64,000 nucleotides of DNA. Source: Lamellibrachia columna. Its lineage: Eukaryota > Annelida > Polychaeta > Sabellida > Siboglinidae. The position numbers and the translations under genes are program-made. The notes beneath the pieces were generated by a model. That model had not been told where the DNA came from. It searched no databases and saw nothing but the letters and a program-made list of their open reading frames with translations. The first letter of the stretch is position 1, and the number at the start of each line of letters is the position of its first letter. Of the stretch, positions 1-13,149 are shown piece after piece. The stretch spans positions 36,709,022 through 36,773,021 of the forward strand of contig OY759261.1 in the NCBI GenBank assembly GCA_963662155.1, read 5' to 3'.

Positions 1-744
1 TCCGAATGACTGGGTACCGGCCGTACCACGCTACCTTTACAAGTTAACAAAACAAACATCATGGCTTTGAGGCTACAGTGTAACTTTGAACAGTCCGAAT
101 GACTGGGTACCGGCCGTACCACGCTACCTTTACAAGTTAACAAAACAAACATCATGGCTTTGAGGCTACAGTGTAACTTTGAACAGTCCGAATGACTGGG
201 TACCGGCCGTACCACGCTACCTTTACAAGTTAACAAAACAAACATCATGGCTTTGAGGCTACAGTGTAACTTTGAACAGTCCGAATGACTGGGTACCGGC
301 CGTACCACGCTACCTTTACAAGTTAACAAAACAAACATCATGGCTTTGAGGCTACAGTGTAACTTTGAACAGTCCGAATGACTGGGTACCGGCCGTACCA
401 CACTACCTTTACAAGTTAACAAAACAAACATCATGGCTTTGAGGCTACAGTGTAGCTTTGAACAGTCCGAATGACTGGGTACCGGCCGTACCACGCTACC
501 TTTACAAGTTAACAAAACAAACATCATGGCTTTGAGGCTACAGTGTAACTTTGAACAGTCCGAATGACTGGGTACCGGCCGTACCACGCTACCTTTACAA
601 GTTAACAAAACAAACATCATGGCTTTGAGGCTACAGTGTAGCTTTGAACAGTCCGAATGACTGGGTACCGCGCTATATAAGAACGTAACTTTACAAGTTA
701 ACAAAACAGACATCATGGATTTGGGGCTTCAGTGTAGCTTTGCC
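1..744. repeat. 93-bp minisatellite, 8 copies, runs off left edge
   Basis: Units begin at 1, 94, 187, 280, 373, 466, 559 and 652, so the period is 93 bp. The first seven copies differ by only a few single bases (for example cacgct/cacact). The eighth is diverged: about 20 bases after its start the sequence changes to a TATATAA-containing stretch and then rejoins the unit. The array starts at base 1 and must continue outside the window. Each unit carries a KpnI-type ggtacc followed by ggccgtacc. No coding role is suggested. Confidence 0.95.
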
Positions 745-1111
745 ACGAATGTGGATCGACTTTCTCAAATGGTTCGCTTTCCAGTGGCTATAACGGAACT
801 TTTATTGTTCCCTCAATACCTGTATTGATATAAATAGTTATATGGCCATAACTTATGGAACTAAATAAAGTTATGGGATAAGTAGTCTACAAGTAACGAA
901 GTGACGTAGTTAACAAATAATCCCATTAGGAGAAACCCATTTAGTTTTAGAGATGATGCATTATACATCAAGAAACTACTACATCTAAATAGTTGCCTGA
1001 CACGTATATTTTTGTTTTATAAAAGCAGTCGATAATCGGGTTGGAGCAGAGCTCACTACCGTTGTGAGAAGAGTACCTACATCTTTCTCGATGAGAACAT
1101 TTGGAGCTTTA
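745..1111. other. Gene-free AT-rich spacer
   Basis: Nothing coding, RNA-like or repeat-like is recognisable here beyond short poly-A/T runs. It links the 93-bp array to the GCGT microsatellite. Confidence 0.6.

Positions 1112-1178
<67 letters not shown>
1112..1178. repeat. (TGCG)n microsatellite
   Basis: About 17 uninterrupted copies of TGCG. The Cys-Val-Arg-Ala style reading frames across it are translation artefacts of the repeat. Confidence 0.97.
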
Positions 1179-1690
1179 CTACATGTGTGTGGTTCGTGCG
1201 TGCGTGTTATTTGTGGTAGGTATTTTGCTGTTTATTTGGCTCTGTGTCTGTCAACGCCAGGGTTTGTCACTGCGCATATTGTGTGTTGTTATCTCCCTGT
1301 CAAGGCGAACTAGATATGTTTTAAAAGGTGCGTCGTCAACGGCAACCCGTTTGCCGCTACAGCGGGACTGCGGGTAGTCACCCATGACGTGGTAGACGGA
1401 TTCTTTCCGGCTGTACCCGCGCACCCAGTATGTCTTGAACTCGTGCTTATATGGGTAATCTTGCAACAGGTATGAGGGGATCATGCAGAAATTTCGGGTA
1501 TGTGCAAGTTTCATAGGCTGTTACGACAGAAGCTAGAGTCAGTATAAAGTTGGAAGACAGTGCTCGAAATGTGTTGAGAAAGAAACAGCAACATATATAT
1601 TAAAGGTACCATTCAACTGTTTGCGTAGAACCGCTATATAATTACAGTTAGCCAGAATAAACACAGCCAGCTACAGGCATGTATCTCTCT
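1179..1690. other. Gene-free spacer
   Basis: Frames of 70-90 codons exist on both strands (about 1251-1514), but none has a recognisable motif, initiation context or domain. A small hairpin-capable segment lies near 1340 (cggcaa-cccgt-ttgccg). I see no feature worth naming. Confidence 0.5.
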
Positions 1691-1775
1691 CCCTCTCCCT
1701 CCCTCCCTCCCTCCCTCCCTCCCTCCCTCCCTCCCTCCCTCCCTCCCTCCCTCCCTCCTTCCCTCCCTCCCTCCC
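1691..1775. repeat. (CCCT)n microsatellite
   Basis: About 20 copies of CCCT with one ctt interruption near 1758. The glycine/glutamate-rich minus-strand frame across it is an artefact. Confidence 0.96.
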
Positions 1776-2778
1776 AACTATGGTCAGTAGAAAGGTGTGT
1801 AGATAACATACAGTGAGTTCATGTACAGTGAGTGACGACCTGGTATGAATGCTACCTACTCGATTGAAAACCAACCACGGGCGAGTTGCCACTGTAACAA
1901 CGCAATTCAATGAGTCACATTACTATGTAGTTAAGATGTATGTAGATTTCACTGTAACCTTTCTACGTGAACACAAGTCGGCCGAATCGTGTTTGATCTT
2001 AACGGGTTGTACTTTGTCCCACATTACTCTGTACCCAACTTCCAAGTGATTGCGAAATGCTGTCTGGAAAGTTGCCAGGCTGCATTCAGACCAGCCACCG
2101 GTGATCAGTTGAACAGTTTACATTGATAGCATTCACACAGGGTGAGTCACTGTGGTGTATTTATTATGTTGTTGTACGCTTGGCTGATGCTCGTGTACAA
2201 ACCCCGAGGCACCTGTCCTCGGCCGTTCCACCAACAGGTCGTGTTTTCACCAGACAGCTAACCATATATGGGCAGAAATCCTGATTGACCGTATGACATG
2301 ATATGGTATTTATAACTTTACACTGCACATAATAGTACACTGAAAGATTGTTGCTATTTTCATCAACCGTGGCTGTTTGAGTCTAGCTACCGTGACCGCC
2401 ATACACACATACTGTCTGAAGTGCTTTATGTGTATTAATGTACGCAGGTAATGCTATAAATAATGTATCACGAGCAATGTTTCGCCCATTTTTATTTCAC
2501 ATGAAACTAACAGCGGCGTGCATGTCTTCCATTGTGCACGCTCGTCAAACGTCCGCATAAGGTCCTTCGTACGGTACGAATGCTTCGTGTGACGTGCTTT
2601 CGTGTATACGCGTGATTACATGTACAGAGCACGCGTGCATACATGCGTGCGCACGCGTGTGTGTTACTATGTCACCAGTTCGCCACAATCCGTAGTACGG
2701 CTAGTTTGATTATAACTTCAACGTGAGCATGTTTCGGACTTCGGGTGTTATTATTGTGATGTAGTGTAATACAGTAAT
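1776..2778. other. Gene-free spacer
   Basis: About 1 kb without a recognisable gene. A purine/pyrimidine-alternating gcgtgc/cacgcg stretch lies around 2620-2665. Short frames such as 1849-2049 have no supporting motif. Confidence 0.5.
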
Positions 2779-3073
2779 ACAGGTATCTTGGTGGAATACG
2801 TAACTACGGTTATCATAACGTCAGTATTATGACAATGTCATATATAGTCTTACAGGTGTCTTGGTGGAATACATAACTAAAGTTATCATAACGTCAGTAA
2901 GATAGCAATGTCATACATAGTCTTAAAGGTAACTTGGTGGAATACATAACTGAGGTCATCATAACAACGTAAATATTATAACAATGTCATACATAGTCAT
3001 ACAGGTAACTTGGTGGAATACATAACTAAGGTTATCATAACGTTAGTATTATAACACTGTCATACATTTCTAA
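2779..3073. repeat. 73-76-bp tandem repeat, 4 copies
   Basis: Copies begin at 2779, 2852, 2925 and 3001, each opening with a cagg/aagg-ta-cttggtgg phrase and ending with tcatacatagtc-t. They are clearly diverged, with substitutions and a 3-bp indel, so this is an older array than most others here. Confidence 0.85.
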
Positions 3074-3177
3074 CATCAACATTGATTTAACAACCAACAT
3101 TATAACTTATAAACAACTTATGTTTGCAGAGTATACCTATTTAAAATTATGAAGTTTGGGATTGTCACTTATTTATC

Positions 3178-3660
3178 CATTATGACATCGACATTGAATC
3201 CCCTTAATTAGTCGTTCTAACGTCGACATTGAATCCCCTTAATTAGCAATGATGATATCAACATTGAATACCCTTATTTAGTCATGATGATATCAACATT
3301 GTATACCCTTAATTAGTAAATGATAATATCAGTACTGAATACCCTTAATTAGTAAATGAGGATATCAACATTGAATACCCTTATTTAGTCATGATGATAT
3401 CAACATTAATTCCCGTAAGTAGTCAACATGTTATCAACATTAAATCCCCGTAAGTAGGCATGATGATATCAACATTAAATCCCCGTAAGTAGTCAACATG
3501 TTATCAACATTAAATCCCCGTAAGTTGGCATGATGATATCAACATTAAATCCCCGTAAGTAGTCATCATGATATCAACATTAAATTCCCATGAGTAGTCA
3601 TCATGGTATCAACATTAAATCCCCGTAAGAAGTCATCATGACATCAACCATAAATCCGGC
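3178..3660. repeat. Degenerate ~35-bp minisatellite, ~13 copies
   Basis: The unit core is atcaacattgaataccc or atcaacattaaatcccc followed by gtaagtagtcat-atgat. Length varies from 34 to 36 bp and two subfamilies (ttaattag and gtaagtag) occupy the left and right halves. Confidence 0.85.
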
Positions 3661-4376
3661 ACAGTATTTTTTTAAATTGATAATGCGTCATAAACCATCG
3701 TATACTTATAATGCAATAGGTAATTTCGACATGGACGTGACATTTCAAATGTATTAAAACAATATTATATCAGCAAATGAAAACAATTATAAAATGAAGC
3801 CTGCTCAAATGACCACCTCCATAAAAAGACCACCTGTCATTAACGACCATAGTCAACTCCCTTCACAATACTTCCGCACGTTAAATGACCTGCAGTAATC
3901 GACCACCTGTGCAAACAAACCTCTTTTCGATCATTCATTGATATAAAGGTTTTTTGAGACAATTACTTCGGGAATTAATGTGTTTAGTAAATTCTACAAC
4001 TAGGTTTAAATAATGCAAATATTATTTATTATATTCCATGTGTCAAGGATTTTAAAACATATTTACACATAACAAACGTAAGGAGCATTATGTAATGCTA
4101 TGAAGATATATTTATGATTGTTACGACTTTTAGAAGTTGGTTTTAAGATGTTTGTCATATGTCACATGACCATTGTTGAGTACGACACGAGACATTGTGT
4201 GGTGAGTGTGATTGTTATTTATATTGGAATAAAAAGGAATCAACATCGGTGCACCTGTCCAGACTGACAACGAGTGGCTGGTTACAACGTGTTTGAAGCA
4301 ACAAATTCAACAGCTTTACGCTGTACCCCCACAACGAGTTTGATCACATGAAACTGGTAATAAAATATAGCAGTGT
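3661..4376. other. Gene-free AT-rich spacer
   Basis: No coding potential seen. A ccacct-containing stretch (about 3805-3910: gaccacctcc, gaccacctgt, cgaccacctgt) repeats loosely but not with a fixed period. Confidence 0.5.
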
Positions 4377-4592
4377 ACCTGTTACACTTGGTACACTAAT
4401 ACCTGTTACACTTGGTACACAAATACCTGTTACACTTGGTACATCAATACCTGGTACACTTGGTACACCAATACATGTTACACTAGGTACATAAATACAT
4501 GTTACACCTGGTACACCAATACCTGTTACACTTGGTACACCAACACATGTTACGCTTGGTACACCAATACCTGCTACATTTGGTACACCAAT
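4377..4592. repeat. 24-bp minisatellite, 9 copies
   Basis: Exactly 216 bp, nine units of acctgttacacttggtacac plus four bases, with one to four substitutions per copy. Confidence 0.93.
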
Positions 4593-5154
4593 ATTTGTCT
4601 TGTTATGCTTGTGTGAAGCAACCCTATTAATGTGTATGAGGCAGATTTACAATTATATTTCTTTTATCTTGTTTTTCGTACGTGTGTAGCCCGCCCGGAT
4701 CATACAATGATGTATGTCAATTTTATGTTTAAGCAAATTCACACTGCTAGCATTAACCGGTTGCGAAGTGATAGCATATGAAGTTGTTATTTAATGTCAT
4801 ATTTGACTGTAATTTGATGACAACTATCGCAGTGCGATACCCCGCTCTAGCAATGTGCCAATACATATTTACATAAGCTTGGGGTAAGTCTACAAGATCA
4901 TTAACGCAAATTGCCAATAGGCTATTGAAGTGCTATGCTTAGTAACTTGATTACTAACATTTATGAACTAATTACGTTGTTTACATTATCACTTTCCGTT
5001 CTGAGACAGGAACAGATCTTCGGACGTTAAGTGAGGACTAGATTTGGTGTGTTTTTGCTAACTGTCACTGTAAGTATTCCAACAAAAAAACTGTTGTCTT
5101 ATAGTGTTGATATTATTTTTATTTATTTATATTTTGATATGTCCAGGTAATGTC
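4593..5154. other. Gene-free spacer
   Basis: AT-leaning DNA with no supported feature. Confidence 0.5.
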
Positions 5155-7203
<2,049 letters not shown>

Positions 7204-7768
7204 TTTATTAGGTTTATCCCAGCCAGGTGTGTATGACCAGCTTCCGTTCTACGTCGCGTACAATTTATTAGGTTTATCCCAGCCAGATGTGTATGACCAG
7301 CTTCCGTTCTACGTCGCGTACACTTTATTAGGTTTATCCCAGCCAGGTGTGTATGACCAGCTTGTCTTCCGTTCTACGTCGCGTACAATTTATTAGGTTT
7401 ATCCCAGCCAGGTGTGTATGACCAGCTTGTCTTCCGTTCTACGTCGCGTACAATTTATTAGGTTTATCCCAGCCAGACGTGTATGACCAGCTTCCGTTCT
7501 ACGTCGCGTACAATTTATTAGGTTTATCCCAGCCAGATGTGTATGACCAGCTTGTCTTCCGTTCTACGTCGCGTACAATTTATTAGGTTTATCCCAGCCA
7601 GATGTGTATGACCAGCTTGTCTTTCGTTCTACGTCGCGTACAATTTATTAGGTTTATCCCAGCCAGATGTGTATGACCAGCTTGTCTTCCGTTCTACGTC
7701 GCGTACAATGTATTAGGTTTATCCCAGCCAGATGTGTATGACCAGCTTCCGTTCTACGTCGCGTACAA
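7204..7768. repeat. 60/65-bp minisatellite, 9 copies
   Basis: Copies start at 7204, 7264, 7324, 7389, 7454, 7514, 7579, 7644 and 7709. Two length classes differ only by a 5-bp gtctt insertion (cagcttccg against cagcttgtcttccg), interspersed along the array. Confidence 0.94.
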
Positions 7769-7814
7769 TTTCCCGTTGGTATTCCGTTGTCATAGATACC
7801 CCTTTTAATATACA

Positions 7815-8256
7815 CAGGCCTTATATGACGTCACCTAAGGTTTGTGCTGATGAGATACCGCTTGGAACATACTCAGGCATTATATGACGCCACCTAAGGT
7901 TTGTGATGATGAGATACCGCTTGGAACATACTCAGGCCTTATATGACGTCACCTAAGGTTTGTGATGATGAGATACCGCTTGGAACATACTCAGGCATTA
8001 TATGACGTCACCTAAGGTTTGTGATGATGATATACCGCTTGGAACATACTCAGGCATTATATGACGCCACCTAAGGTTTGTGAAGGTGAGATATACTTTG
8101 GAATATATTCAGGTCTTACATGACATCATCTAAGGTTTATTGTGGTGAGATACCCACTGGAACATATTCAGACCTTATATGACACCCTCTGAGGTATGTA
8201 ATAGTGATATGCCCTTTGGAACATACCTTGGCCACATTTGACATCCTCTAAGGTAT
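7815..8256. repeat. 59-bp minisatellite, 7.5 copies
   Basis: Copies start at 7815, 7874, 7933, 7992, 8051, 8110 and 8169, with a partial copy at 8228. Identity falls steadily from left to right: the first five are near-identical and the last three are strongly diverged. Confidence 0.9.
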
Positions 8257-8309
8257 GTTCCTTACAAATGTCCCTGCGACTTTTACAACATATACTGAAT
8301 TCAAATTGC

Positions 8310-9653
8310 TTTACACTTCACTCCCTGCAGACCTGTTCACCCCAACACCAACTCGACTTTACACTTCACTCCCTGCAGACCTGTTCACCCCAACACCAAC
8401 TCGACTTTACACTTCACTCCCTGCAGACCTGTTCACCCCAACACCAACTCGACTTTACACTTCACTCCCTGCAGACCTGTTCACCCCAACACCAACTCGA
8501 CTTTACACTTCACTCCCTGCAGACCTGTTCACCCCAACACCAACTCGACTTTACACTTCACTCCCTGCAGACCTGTTCACCCCAACACCAACTCGACTTT
8601 ACACTTCAATCCCTGCAGACCTGTTCACCCCAACACCAACTCGACTTTACACTTCACTCCCTGCAGACCTGTTCACCCCAACACCAACTCGACTTTACAC
8701 TTCACTCCCTGCAGACCTGTTCACCCCAACACCAACTCGACTTTACACTTCACTCCCTGCAGACCTGTTCACCCCAACACCAACTCGACTTTACACTTCA
8801 CTCCCTGCAGACCTGTTCACCCCAACACCAACTCGACTTTACACTTCACTCCCTGCAGACCTGTTCACCCCAACACCAACTCGACTTTACACTTCACTCC
8901 CTGCAGACCTGTTCACCCCAACACCAACTCGACTTTACACTTCACTCCCTGCAGACCTGTTCACCCCAACACCAACTCGACTTTACACTTCACTCCCTGC
9001 AGACCTGTTCACCCCAACACCAACTCGACTTTACACTTCACTCCCTGCAGACCTGTTCACCCCAACACCAACTCGACTTTACACTTCACTCCCTGCAGAC
9101 CTGTTCACCCCAACACCAACTCGACTTTACACTTCACTCCCTGCAGACCTGTTCATTCCAACACCAACTCGACTTTACACTTCACTCCCTGCAGACCTGT
9201 TCACCCCAACACCAACTCGACTTTACACTTCACTCCCTGCAGACCTGTTCACCCCAACACCAACTCGACTTTACACTTCACTCCCTGCAGACCTGTTCAC
9301 CCCAACACCAACTCGACTTTACACTTCACTCCCTGCAGACCTGTTCACCCCAACACCAACTCGACTTTACACTTCACTCCCTGCAGACCTGTTCACCCCA
9401 ACACCAACTCGACTTTACACTTCACTCCCTGCAGACCTGTTCACCCCAACACCAACTCGACTTTACACTTCAATCCCTGCAGACCTGTTCACCCCAACAC
9501 CAACTCGACTTTACACTTCACTCCCTGCAGACCTGTTCACCCCAACACCAACTCGACTTTACACTTCACTCCCTGCAGACCTGTTCATTCCAACACCAAC
9601 TCGACTTTACACTTCACTCCCTGCAGACCTGTTCACCCCAACATCAACTCGAC
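8310..9653. repeat. 48-bp minisatellite, exactly 28 copies
   Basis: 1344 bp equals 28 x 48. Every unit has a PstI-type ctgcag and a ttcacccc core. Only four or so variant positions exist (aatccctg in two copies, ttcattcca in two, one catcaac). Because the unit has 16 codons and no stop in two plus-strand frames, two overlapping frames of about 490 codons run through it. They extend only into anonymous flanks and lack any domain, so I do not call a gene. The array ends 52 bp before a minus-strand SINE. Confidence 0.97.
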
Positions 9654-9705
9654 CCAATTACTGTGTGGTTGAGAATATTTGTTCATATATCCACCGTTAT
9701 AAATA

Positions 9706-9846
9706 GCCAAATACTCATTTATGCAGCTGACTGAATTGAGGCAACGTTGACAGAACGAAATTGTCTAAACTTCGGCAGCAAGAGCAGTCGAACCCGGGTT
9801 CTCCCGATTGAGAGAACGCTGTTCTACCCATTACGTCATTGCACCA
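9706..9846 (-). mobile_element. tRNA-derived SINE, minus strand
   Basis: Read on the minus strand, the right end begins ggtgcaatgacgtaatgggt, followed by a potential anticodon-type stem (ttctc and gagaa) and a B-box-like gggttcgactgc. That is the order of a tRNA-derived Pol III promoter. The 3' part ends in cagctgcataaatgag, matching in form the widespread invertebrate SINE tail (cccagctgtaaatggg type) that I recall from memory. It sits between a 48-bp array (ending 9653) and a 71-bp array (starting 9853). A partial relative with the same 3' tail is at 60583-60660. Alternative: a tRNA pseudogene; the conserved tail makes a SINE more likely. Confidence 0.65.
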
Positions 9847-9852
9847 CACGCA

Positions 9853-12195
9853 GTGTGATCGTTGTTATCTGGAATCGCAAAGTCGACTTCACTGCTGTGG
9901 GCAATTCCCTCACTATATCGGTACAGTGATCGTTGTTACCTGGGATCACACAGTCGACTTCACTGATGTGGACAGGTCCCTCACTAAATCGGTACAGTGA
10001 TCGTTGTTACCTGGGATCACACAGTCGACTTCACTGATGTGGACAGGTCCCTCATTATATCGGTACAGTGATCGTTGTTACCTGGGATCACACAGTCGAC
10101 TTCACTGCTGTGGACAGGTCCCTCACTAAATCGGTACAGTGATCGTTGTTACCTGGGATCACACAGTCGACTTCACTGATGTGGACAGGTCCCTCACTAT
10201 ATCGGTACAGTGATCGTTGTTACCTGGGATCACACAGTCGACTTCACTGATGTGGACAGGTCCCTCACTATATCGGTACAGTGATCGTTGTTACCTGGGA
10301 TCACACAGTCGACTTCACTGCTGTGGACAGGTCCCTCACTAAATCGGTACAGCGATCGTTGTTACCTGGGATCACACAGTCGACTCCACTGCTGTGGACA
10401 GGTCCCTCACTAAATCGGTACAGCGATCGTTGTTACCTGGGATCACACAGTCGACTCCACTGCTGTGGACAGGTCCCTCACTAAATCGGTACAGCGATCG
10501 TTGTTACCTGGGATCACACAGTCGACTTCACTGCTGTGGACAGGTCCCTCACTAAATCGGTACAGCGATCGTTGTTACCTGGGATCACACAGTCGACTTC
10601 ACTGCTGTGGACCGGTCCCTCACTAAATCGGTACAGCGATCGTTGTTACCTGGGATCACACAGTCAACTTCACTGATGTGGACAGGTCCCTCACTAAATC
10701 GGTACAGCGATCGTTGTTACCTGGGATCACACAGTCGACTTCACTGCTGTGGACAGGTCCCTCACTAAATCGGTACAGCGATCGTTGTTACCTGGGATCA
10801 CACAGTCGACTTCACTGCTGTGGACAGGTCCCTCACTAAATCGGTACAGCGATCGTTGTTACCTGGGATCACACAGTCGACTTCACTGCTGTGGACCGGT
10901 CCCTCACTAAATCGGTACAGCGATCGTTGTTACCTGGGATCACACAGTCGACTTCACTGATGTGGACAGGTCCCTCACTAAATCGGTACAGTGATCGTTG
11001 TTACCTTGGATCACACAGTCGACTTCACTGATGTGGACAGGTCCCTCATTATATCGGTACAGTGATCGTTGTTACCTGGGATCACACAGTCGACTTCACT
11101 GCTGTGGACAGGTCCCTCACTAAATCGGTACAGCGATCGTTGTTACCTGGGATCACACAGTCGACTTCACTGCTGTGGACAGGTCCCTCACTAAATCGGT
11201 ACAGTGATCGTTGTTACCTGGGATCACACAGTCGACTTCACTGCTGTGGACCGGTCCCTCACTAAATCGGTACAGCGATCGTTGTCACCTGGGATCACAC
11301 AGTCGACTTCACTGCTGTGGACAGGTCCCTCACTAAATCGGTACAGCGATCGTTGTTACCTGGGATCACACAGTCGACTTCACTGCTGTGGACAGGTCAC
11401 TCACTAAATCGGTACAACGATCGTTGTTACCTGGGATCACACAGTCGACTTCACTGCTGTGGACAGGTCCCTCACTAAATCGGTACAGCGATCGTTGTCA
11501 CCTGGGATCACACAGTCGACTTCACTGCTGTGGACAGGTCCCTCACTAAATCGGTACAGCGATCGTTGTCACCTGGGATCACACAGTCGACTTCACTGCT
11601 GTGGACAGGTCCCTCACTAAATCGGTACAGCGATCGTTGTCACCTGGGATCACACAGTCGACTTCACTGCTGTGGACAGGTCCCTCACTAAATCGGTACA
11701 GCGATCGTTGTCACCTGGGATCACACAGTCGACTTCACTGCTGTGGACAGGTCCCTCACTAAATCGGTACAGCGATCGTTGTCACCTGGGATCACACAGT
11801 CGACTTCACTGCTGTGGACAGGTCCCTCACTAAATCGGTACAGCGATCGTTGTCACCTGGGATCACACAGTCGACTTCACTGCTGTGGACAGGTCCCTCA
11901 CTAAATCGGTACAGCGATCGTTGTTACCTGGGATCACACAGTCGACATCACTGCTGTGGACAGGTCCCTCACTATATCGGTACAGTGATCGTTGTTACCT
12001 GGGATCACACAGTCGACTTCACTGCTGTGGACAGATCCCTCACTAAATCGGTACAGTGATCGTTGTTACCTGGGATCACACAGTCGACGTCAATGCTGTG
12101 GACAGGTCCCTCACTAAATCGGTACAGCGATCGTTGTTACCTGGGATCACACAGTCGACTTCACTGCTGTGGACAGGTCCCTCACTATATCGGCA
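9853..12195. repeat. 71-bp minisatellite, exactly 33 copies
   Basis: 2343 bp equals 33 x 71. Every unit has a SalI-type gtcgac (one gtcaac variant). Variants such as cagtgatcg/cagcgatcg, gttacc/gtcacc and aaatcgg/atatcgg are clustered: the cagcgatcgttgtcacc type forms a near-homogeneous block around 11260-11900. The rare ctcattatat variant recurs at 10051 and 11045, 994 bp or 14 units apart, evidence of multi-unit duplication. Frames of 60-80 codons inside are artefacts. Confidence 0.97.
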
Positions 12196-12429
12196 CCGTT
12201 GAGTCATTTTTTGGACGGATTTTATTTTCGAATTGCCAAACGTTTGACACGTTTAAAACTTCTAACTAAGTAGACATTTTCTGACAGGTCCATTATTCAC
12301 AAGTGAGTCCATGGTATCGTGTGATGATTGGGCACCCGTGGTCAATACCACGGGGGGGGGTCAATTTACAATACCTCTTCGACTCATCTGCCCTTTGTTG
12401 GAGTTCCCCGCTACGTGGCACCACCTTAC
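12196..12429. other. Flank with perfect hairpin at 12335-12354
   Basis: Anonymous sequence following the 71-bp array. At 12335-12354 cccgtggtcaataccacggg is a perfect inverted repeat (8-bp arms, CAAT loop), followed by a G run. Confidence 0.6.
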
Positions 12430-12580
12430 GGAGAGATGTGTGAACGACAACAAGACCTGGTGTGTTTACAAACACTCAATAGCGAGTTCTTTGTTACACA
12501 TAATTGCAGGCATCCGGGAGGCGTACGCATTCTGGAGACACCGTACCTGCCTCGTGTTTACAAACCTTCAACAGTTCGTC
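12430..12580. repeat. Dispersed segment shared with 60696-60800
   Basis: The stretch from cctggtgtgtttacaaacac through actcaatagcgagt, acataattgcagg and gtacctgcc-cgtgtttacaaa reappears at 60696-60800 with about 80 percent identity by eye. At both loci it lies downstream of a 48-bp array and a SINE 3' end, so it belongs to a larger duplicated or mobile unit. The 60.7-kb copy lacks about 30 bp in the middle. Confidence 0.75.
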
Positions 12581-13149
12581 GCGCTTGGCCACACACCTAT
12601 GATCTCGGGGTCCGACACGCTGGGCAATATCGTGCATGCACACGCACACAGACGCACGCACGCACACGGGCAACATACTCTGAACATAAAACTGTACTAT
12701 TGGTTTCGAATGTCTAACGGTTAGTGATATTTGTGGCTTCAAAATTAATACTCTTACTGGAAATGGTATTCGTTGATTGAAAGACTTATTACTGTAAACA
12801 GTGCTCTTGGTTTTAGATATTGTAACTGTAGATGGTACTTGATGTCGTCTGCTTGTGATGACAATGCAATATTTTTAACACGTGAAATTCCACGATTAGG
12901 CCCCTGCAGTTGCCACAATGGGACCAGTGACCTACATAAGGGTATGCCATCATTAGATGTGTGTAATTATTCCAACACAGTTTATTGATTACCAGAAAGT
13001 AATATTAGACAAGGGAGCAATTATAATAATACAAATAAAGGAAGTTGCATAGTGGTCCAATCGAGGGAACTTGTAACAGAACACATTTGGTCACAGGCAA
13101 ATTTACGGTGTTTCGGACTAACAAAGACTTTATTTTAGGATTTACATAA
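12581..13149. other. Gene-free spacer
   Basis: A short CA/CG-rich run (cacgcacaca) near 12640-12665 and otherwise anonymous DNA. Overlapping frames of 70-137 codons at 12311-12742 on both strands look like chance. Near 13053 gtggtccaatcgaggg recalls a phrase at 18988 (see the 111-bp array). Confidence 0.45.

Noticed and set aside
1849..2049. 66-codon plus-strand frame
   Set aside because: No domain, conserved motif or initiation context; typical of chance frames in this base composition.
8238..9734. Two overlapping plus-strand reading frames of 483 and 498 codons
   Set aside because: Both arise from a stop-free 48-bp unit repeated 28 times. Flanking codons show no domain or signal, and two frames open at once is expected from the repeat alone.
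8310..12195. CRISPR array interpretation of regularly repeated units
   Set aside because: Units are head-to-tail with no variable spacers and no cas-like genes; the DNA is eukaryotic.
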